From: Aquila chrysaetos chrysaetos
Taxonomy: Eukaryota > Chordata > Aves > Accipitriformes > Accipitridae
Reading direction: 5' to 3'
Length of the DNA: 64,000 nucleotides
Assembly: GCF_900496995.4 (NCBI RefSeq)
Contig: NW_024470326.1
Span: 248,001-312,000, forward strand
The notes beneath the pieces were generated by a model, which saw only the letters and a program-made list of their open reading frames with translations, had not been told where the DNA came from and ran no database searches. This document shows, one piece after another, positions 57,670 to 64,000 of the stretch (position 1 is its first letter; every line of letters starts with the position of its first letter). The position numbers were made by a program, and so were the translations under genes.

Positions 57670-58435
57670 TGTAAGAGTCGGTCAGAAAATCAGCATTGTC
57701 TCAACATTGTCATCAGGAACATGAACAGTACATTACCTGACAACGGCCTGTTTGGAGCGCAGCGGCCAATCCCAAGGACAGAATGTGCGGTACAAGGCTC
57801 CTGGAAGGTACCTGGCTAGAACCGCTAGAGATAACCGCATAGCTACTGTCAAAAAGGATGGATTGCACCTGTTGCCATAACATCGATGAAGAAATCATGA
57901 ACTCTAGACGAACTTTGCTTCATTATAATACCAAAACACACCTCCTGGTCGAAGGCTACCCGCCTCCAAGACTTACCACGCCTCAGACACTGACCCTGCG
58001 CCTGCGTGATAGCCTCGCTCGAGAAGGGCGGAGATATGATAATTGTATTCTGAGAAGGGCGGAGACTCCTGAGGCAGAGGTGGAGCAAGGTGTGTTACTA
58101 AGCATAAAAGATGACTTCTGAACAATGGGAATTTGGAGCTTCCCCACCAAGGACCACGACGATCGACGACGCAGCATTAGCTGGACCCGGGACCGTTAGG
58201 ACGTCTTGAGATCAGCGGTGGTAGCTATAACCTCTTTTCCTCCTCTCTCTAAACTTAACTTTACTTTTCTCCTTTCTCTCACCCATCTCTAACTATCGCG
58301 TGCCTCTTCACAGGCAATACAATAAAGTTTTACTGTGTGATTACTGCTATCCCCTTTGGTGTTGGTCACCTTAATTTTGCACTTTCGAGATCGTAGCAAA
58401 CGAACCATCACGAGTCCACCGAGTGGACCGTGACA
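57670..58435 (+). mobile_element. 3' LTR of provirus B1 (766 bp)
   Basis: Differs from the 5' LTR at five sites (near 57806, 57821, 58015, 58135 and 58293) and by one extra T in a T run near 58267. Confidence 0.95.
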
Positions 58436-58464
58436 CCATCTCAAAAACACCAAAGCAGCAACAG

Positions 58465-58880
58465 CTTTCAGGGCTGGGCATCTCATGGCACTCGGAGTCA
58501 GCAAAGCCTCTTTCCGAAAAGGGAAACGTCTGGCTCCTGCTCCCACAAGGAAGGGCCCAGCCCTGAAAGCTGTTGCTGCTCTTCACCTTCCCTTGGCGCC
58601 CTATCTACAGGCACAACAGCACTGGGGATCTGTGCTTTCCCAAAGACAAAACATCTCATGGCCCTGGTACTCAGCAATGCCTCTTTCCGAAAAGGGAAAC
58701 GTCTGGCTCCTGCTCCCACAAGGAAGGGCCCAGCCCTGAAAGCTGTTGCTGCTCTTCACCTTCCCTTGGCGCCCTATCTACAGGCACAACAGCACCGGGG
58801 ATCTGTGCTTTCCCAGAGACGCAGCATCTCACAGCCCTGGGCCTCGGCAGAGCCGCTTTCCGAAAAGGCAAACGAATAGA
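58465..58880 (+). repeat. 173-bp tandem repeat, about 2.4 units
   Basis: The phrase GCCTCTTTCCGAAAAGG starts at 58506 and 58679, and a diverged form at 58852: two exact steps of 173 bp. The first two units are nearly identical. The third is cut at 58880, where env sequence of ERV C3 begins. Frames stay open through the array on both strands because of its composition. Confidence 0.85.
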
Positions 58881-59241
58881 GCATGGAAGAGTAATTCCAT
58901 CGAAACTTAACGGGAGGCCATGTAGCCTCGGACAACTTACGTTACTAACAGCCGATATCAATATGATTCACAGTAAAAGGCTCACCATAACTGACACAGG
59001 GTTAAGTGGATCGCTAACAAGTTTGGGAATTATGGGATGGTTGAAAGATTTGCTTATGCATGCCTTAGTTATTTTAATTGTAATATTAGCAGTTGTAATG
59101 ATTGTACCACGTATCATAAAAATAGTTGAACGTATGATTGCAAAAGCATTTCGTGTAACTTGGCTTGCAGAAAAACCAAAAGGGGAATTGTGGGAGATTT
59201 CATGGAAAACGGGGAACATTTCTTTCAGCCTGATTATTTAG
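58881..59241 (+). pseudogene. env: Env transmembrane C-terminal fragment, ERV C3
   Basis: About 115 codons with a membrane anchor (ALVILIVILAVVMIVPRI) and a basic tail, similar in layout to the minus-strand fragment at 20755-21051. The frame passes the polypurine tract (CAAAAGGGGAAT, near 59177-59188) and ends about 50 bases inside the LTR. The upstream provirus is missing and replaced by the 173-bp repeat. Confidence 0.7.
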
Positions 59242-59780
59242 AGTTAGCATAAGTAGGCCGCAGTTAGCATGAGTGGGCCAGAGTATGTGACAGCTGCAGT
59301 ATGAACGGATAGGACCACCGTGAACACTTGGGCATGCGCGCATGGAGGAACACGGGGCGGCACGTATGACAATGAGCTCCGTGGAAATGAGTGGGTTCTT
59401 CAGAGAAAATTGTGGGGACTAGAACAATAAAAGGACTGCGTACTCCTCTCTCGAAAAGAAGAAAAATCAGCGCTTGGAGCTGGGATTTTGTTATCATCTC
59501 TCTGCTGGAGCTTGGAGCTCGGAGCTTACCCCATCATCTGCACCGAGACCGAGCCAATGGGACGTCGCTGGCTTCGTGGTAGTGGTGACTAGTCTTGTTG
59601 CATCTCTTCTGTTTTCTTGCTTAGGTCTGCCTTTTTCCTTTCTTTTTCCGTCTGTCCTTTCGCTATTATCAGTTGTTACAAGAAATAAAACTTAAAAGGT
59701 TTTATGGCATCTGACCTTGTTTGTGTCTTAAATCTCACTCTTGGGATTGTTTAAGAACCCTCCCCGATATTGGATCGGGA
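59189..59780 (+). mobile_element. 3' LTR of ERV C3 (592 bp)
   Basis: TGTGGGAG...ATCGGGACA directly after a polypurine tract. ACAATAAAAGG near 59425 is TATA-like; AAATAAAAC near 59684 is the likely polyadenylation signal. Host sequence resumes at 59781 (ACTACCCTG), matching 32569 in the uninterrupted paralogue. Confidence 0.85.
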
Positions 59781-60225
59781 CAACTACCCTGATAATCTTT
59801 TCCCCATTGCCCATGTATTACTTGTTTCATACCCTCTTCTGGTGTTTTTGAGATGGTTACTGTGGCATTTCCCACCTTGGTAAGCAACTCCATCAAGCAC
59901 GTCCTTCTCTTTCATTACCTGCAGCGTCCTGTAATTCTCCCTATTCATCTCTGGCTTGAGGCACTGTCCCACAAACCTTAAATGCTCTCATGTTGGATTT
60001 TCATCCCAGAGGAACCGTGAGACACTTGTGGATTTGGCCAACAGAAACCTCCAGAAGTTTTACAAGGCAAAGGGGGAAAAGCCTGCACTGGGCCAGAATA
60101 ACCTCGTGCATTGGGACAGGCTGTGACATGACTGGCTGAGGAGTTCCCTGGGGAGAAGGGCATGGGGGTTATGCTGGATGCCATGTGAGCAAGGGGACTT
60201 CCCATGTCTAAGGAGCATGGGGAAA
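59781..60225 (+). repeat. Unit-end/CR1 segment ahead of copy 3
   Basis: Collinear with 32569-32975, including the CR1 ORF2 C-terminal stretch (60045-60185). Confidence 0.6.
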
Positions 60226-60540
60226 CTGGCCTATGAGCTCCTCACTGAGAGGGAGTCTAGAAAGCAAGGGGGTCCACTCTGAACCTCATGACTCAGCGGG
60301 AGGGCTCTCCTTATTGTCTTCCCTGAACTGATCCCCAGATAAGCAAGGCCTGTAGTATATCTTTAGTGACGTATGGTTAGCACGTGTTACAGTTTACTGA
60401 CATAGTTTCACGCCAGTTCTTGTTGTGAGCGAATAAAAGTTGAGTTTGGTGAGTTAAAGGATCCCTGGTGTCATTTCACCTTAGTCCTGACCTGGGAATC
60501 AGCAAACCTGAGTTGTCATCCTGAGAAATTGGGACGTGAC
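60226..60540 (+). mobile_element. 5'-truncated LTR, same family as 3587-4476
   Basis: Matches 4172-4476 to the exact LTR end and continues into the same flank (GTCAC against ATCAC), so the insertion is the same event as in copy 1 carried by duplication. The first 580 bp are missing. Confidence 0.8.
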
Positions 60541-61037
60541 AGTCACTGCAGGGGAAGAGGAAGGATATGTGAGACACAAGGGCAAGCAGGGAGAGAGCCG
60601 TGTAGGTGTAGCAGTGAGTGTGTTAAAGGCAGGGAGAAGGCTTGAAATGTTGGCGGGGTGTCACGCTGAAGTGAAATAAGTTGAGCTTGCAATTTGAGGT
60701 GACAGCAGAAGAAGGAGGATGTGCAGTTCAGTGCTGGGATGTGGAGCACAATAGAGGATTCTAGCAAGTCTGGGGCTTGGAAATCTTGGGGATAAATGAG
60801 CATTAGCAAGGCTTTGGAAGCAACGGGATGGGTTGTGTTGTGGGGAGCTCACAGGCATTGGCAAATCCTTAGAAAACCACGGCTTGGTGTTGGAAGCAAG
60901 GAAGTAGGCACAGGCACAGGCACAGGACAGTGTAACTGTGGGGGAGATGGCCAGGGCCTTGGTGGGGCTTGGACACCCCAAAAGAGCAGAGACCCTTGTT
61001 CTCCTGGCTACGGCTACTGTCTCTTCCACTGAGACCC

Positions 61038-61627
61038 TGTCATGGTTTAACTGCAGCCAGCAACTAAGCACCAGGCAGCTGCTCACTCGCTTCTCCCCCA
61101 CCCAGTGGGTTCGGGGAGAGAATTGAGAAAAAAAGTAAAACTTGTGGGTTGAGATAAGAACAGTTTAAAAGGACAGAAATGAAGAAAAGAATAATGATAA
61201 TAATAACAACAATAAAATGACAATAATATAATAAAAGGCTTGGAATATACAAAACAAGTGATGCACAATGCAGTTGCTCACCATTCACTGACTGATGCCC
61301 TGGTAGTTCCCTAGCAGCGATCCGCTCCCCCCCGGCCAACTGCCCCAGTTGATATACTAGGCATAACATAACATGGCATGGAATATCACTTCGGCCAGCT
61401 TGTTCTGCTGTCTTGGCTGTGTCCCCTCCCAGCTTCTCCTGCCCATCCAGCCTTCTTGCTGACTGGGCCTGAGAAGCTGAAAAATCCTTGACTTAGTATA
61501 AACACTACTTAGCAACCGCTGAAAGCCTCAGTGTGTTATCACCATGCTTCTCATACTGAATCCCAAACATAACACTATACCAGCTACTAGAAAGAATATT
61601 AACTCTATCCCAGGCAAAACGAGAACA
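61038..61627. mobile_element. Solo LTR, family L, copy 3
   Basis: Orthologous by duplication to 4974-5564: same site, same flanks (GACCC and GACTC). Absent from copy 2. Confidence 0.85.
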
Positions 61628-62167
61628 GACTCCCTATAGGACACGAGACCCTTACACCTCTAGTGCCTCTTGCCTCCTTACCTACCCTCCACAGACCCTG
61701 CGAGGTGGCCTACCGATGACCAGCACCTGGCATCACACACTCCCACGTCACATCCCACCTTTTTTTCCCAGGAAAAGCCCTGAGCATCCCAAGGAGGAAA
61801 GGAAACTCCTCCCCAGGGGATGGGGGTCAGGGCTTCACCATCCAGCTTGCTGAAGTACATCAAGGACATTCACAGTGACCTCTAAATTTAAATTTCCTCC
61901 TGTACCCAGTGCCTCCAACTTCCTGCTGCACCAACCCCCAGGGACAGGAACTTTGTCTGCTCATTCCCTGCATGGTCTCTTCAGTGACGGACTTCAGCAG
62001 GGCCTGCTAACACCCTCACAAACCTGGAGGTTTGCTTCTGACTTGGACTTCTGTAGAGGCTTGGTCAGTCTCTAAGGAGCTGCAGTTCAGGAGCTCGGCA
62101 CCAGAGGGCTCATTTGCATGCAAAACACCCCAAGTTGCCAAGCCTGGGCATAATTTGCCTTTAGTCT

Positions 62168-62743
62168 TGTGGTAGGCTGACCCTGGCTGGGTGCCAGCTG
62201 CCCACCAAAGCCACTCTATCACTCCCCCTCCTCAGCTGGACAGGGGAGAGAAAATATAAGAAAAGCCTCGTGGGTCAAGATAAGGACAGTTTAATAAAAT
62301 GAAAGCAAAGGTCGCGCGCAAAAGCAAAGAAAATCAAATGATATTATTCTCTACTTCCCATCAGCAGGCAATGTCTAGCCACTTCCTGGGAAGCAGGGCT
62401 TCAGTACGTGTAGTGGTTCCTCCAGAAGACGAAAATACTCCCCTTCCATCTCCCTTTACTTAGCTTTTATAGCTGAGCTAACGTCATATGGTATGGAATA
62501 TCTGTTTGGTTAGTTTAGGTCAGCTGTCCTGGTTATGTCCCCTCCTAAGATCTTGCCCAGCCCCAGCCTGCCGTGGAGGGGGCAAAAATGTTGGAGAGAC
62601 AGCCTTGATGCTGTGCCAGCGCTGCTCAGCAGTAGCCAAAACACTGGTGTGTTATCAACACCTTTCTAGCTACCAGTGCAGAGCACAACACTACGAGGGC
62701 TGCTATGGGGAGAATTAACTCCATCTCAGCCAGACCCAATACA
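62168..62743. mobile_element. Solo LTR, copy 3 counterpart of 34784-35361
   Basis: Same site and flanks as in copy 2. Absent from copy 1. Confidence 0.85.
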
Positions 62744-63259
62744 AGGCTTCAATTTTTCTGTGGTGAATTAGAGACATTTCAGGAGTGTGGTCAAAGTGAG
62801 AAGATGTCAAAGCAAAGAGACTAAGTGAATGAAATGCTTGATTTTGAATAGCCAATTCTGCATTCATCCCAATGTATTTGGGTTACAGGAATGTCTTCAA
62901 GTAGAGTCTGCACCACCTACACCCATGTGGCTGGCCTGGCAGAGCCACCCGCAGCAGGGGGAAGCCCCATCTCCCAGGCTGAGGCACGCAGTCAAGATGC
63001 AAACGTCTGCAGTGCCCACTTCTTACAGGCCTCCAGGCAGAGCGGGACCAATATTTCATGACCCTCTGAGGCTGAACCATCAATCTCAGTTCCGCCCATC
63101 TCTTCCTCCATCCATCCATCCATCCCTCCTTCCTCCCTCCATCCTTCCAGATGTCCTGTATGCAATAATATAATAAAAGACACCCACTGATCATCCACCC
63201 TCATCCAGAAATCCAGTCCTTTCATCCTGGAAAGCCATGAGGTTGGTCTCTCATGGTCC

Positions 63260-64000
63260 ACCCTGGATAAATCCATGCTGGCCATGCCCAGTCACCTCCT
63301 ACATCTTCCCAGAAATATCATCCAGGAGGACATGCTCGAGGGACACACTGCTCTGCAATATGAGGTCAAACAGCCTTTTCTTCCCCTGGTCATCCTCTGG
63401 CCTGTGTTGGAAGAGAGCTGTCAACTTTTTGGCAAGGCATCAAGCACTTGTCCTGATCTCCATGATCCGTCAAAAGTGATGCAGAGTGAGCCTCGCTACA
63501 AAATTGGCTTGCTCCCTCCCCAGCCTTGGATGATTCCCCTCCGCTCCCAGGGGCTGTTCAACACTGAGATTGCTCAAGTAACCTCTGACTTGATCCCCAC
63601 TTACTGCTGGTTGCTTTCCTCCAGGGTCCTGTTGCCAGTCACAAAGGCCTGGCAGAAGTCACAGCCAAAGAAGTCATTAAGTTCCTCAGCCTTACCTGCT
63701 CCTACACTTAGGGAGCTCAGCAGCAGGCCCACATGATCCCTGTCTATTCTTTTACTGTTAAGGAACCAGTATCAGCTCATCTTGCTGCCTCTATCCTGCC
63801 CTGCATCTCTCAAGACAATGGGACCTTTGGCTTTGGCATCATCCCTACATCCTGGGACAAGGTTTCGACATTCTGTCTGCAGCTTTCCCTGCTTCCACCT
63901 CCTGCCTGCTGCCTTCTTGCCCTGGAGCTCAGTCAGTTCACACAAGCAGCCTCGGAGATGGTTGCTTCTCTTCAAGGGTATTTGGGGAGATCATTCCTGT
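63260..64000 (-). repeat. Degenerate CR1 fragment, antisense (copy 3)
   Basis: Counterpart of 6590-7330 and 35870-36610, cut by the window end. Confidence 0.6.

Larger units (their letters stand above)
48829..58435 (+). mobile_element. Complete provirus B1 (coiled-coil-Gag ERV), 9607 bp
   Basis: LTR-PBS-gag-pro-pol-env-LTR in one orientation, flanked by the 5-bp target duplication CCATC (48824-48828 and 58436-58440). The LTRs differ by five substitutions and one T indel, so it is recent. Without the provirus the flanks give back a sequence resembling the inverse of 59840-59880, so it entered a copy of that repeat. Gag and Pol resemble fragment B2 at 28542. Frame breaks in gag (N-terminus), at the protease-RT junction and at three places in env make it defective as read. 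Confidence 0.95.
60541..64000 (+). repeat. Segmental duplication, copy 3 (start only, runs off window)
   Basis: 60541-61640 follows copy 1 closely, including the LTR at 61038. From about 61870 it follows copy 2, including the LTR at 62168. Its OR would lie beyond the window. Confidence 0.9.

Noticed and set aside
58573-59241. 222-codon frame as one gene
   Set aside because: The first half is the 173-bp tandem repeat and the second half a retroviral env tail; the join is accidental.

Overview
The window looks like nuclear DNA from a bird. The evidence is a cluster of olfactory receptor (OR) genes of the bird-expanded gamma-c/OR14-like type, many degenerate CR1 LINE pieces, and several retroviral LTR families that I recognise from bird genomes. 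No bacterial-type genes and no conventional single-copy host gene were found. The species cannot be fixed from the sequence.

The backbone is a tandem segmental duplication of a roughly 11-12 kb unit. Each complete unit reads unit start, antisense CR1 pieces, OR upstream region, OR coding exon, polyadenylation signal, unit end. Copy 1 spans about 4477-16767 and its OR (12494-13391) is a pseudogene. Copy 2 spans about 33816-45310 and its OR (41756-42652) is the only open OR frame in the window. Copy 3 starts about 60541 and leaves the window at 64000 before its OR. Two older ORs lie between copies 1 and 2: a truncated minus-strand one (17898-18505) and a frameshifted plus-strand one (22435-23370). 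A short inverted copy of the unit start lies at about 47360-47920.

The rest is mostly endogenous retrovirus (ERV). (A) Gammaretrovirus-like remnants occur at 1-3310 and 24260-28541; the second is split by a nested 1.1 kb LTR with a perfect 5-bp target duplication. (B) A distinctive lineage has a coiled-coil Gag. One member is a complete, young provirus at 48829-58435, with a CCATC target duplication and LTRs differing at 5 bases plus 1 indel. The other is an internally deleted relative at 28542-31246 whose primer-binding site matches tRNA-Ser. (C) Alpha/beta-like fragments lie at 16868-17838 (tRNA-Trp primer site), 20598-21060 and 58881-59780. Solo LTRs at 3587-4476, 4974-5564, 15043-15775, 34784-35361, 61038-61627 and 62168-62743 serve as dated marks on the duplications.

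The points most worth attention are these. The young provirus carries a clear programmed -1 frameshift signal at the gag end (GGGAAAC, gag stop, 10-bp perfect hairpin). Duplication copy 3 is a mosaic of copies 1 and 2, shown by conflicting LTR presence. Copies 1 and 2 share a frameshift that rewrites the receptor C-terminus. A 100-N assembly gap (16768-16867) sits at one ERV, so local order there is uncertain.
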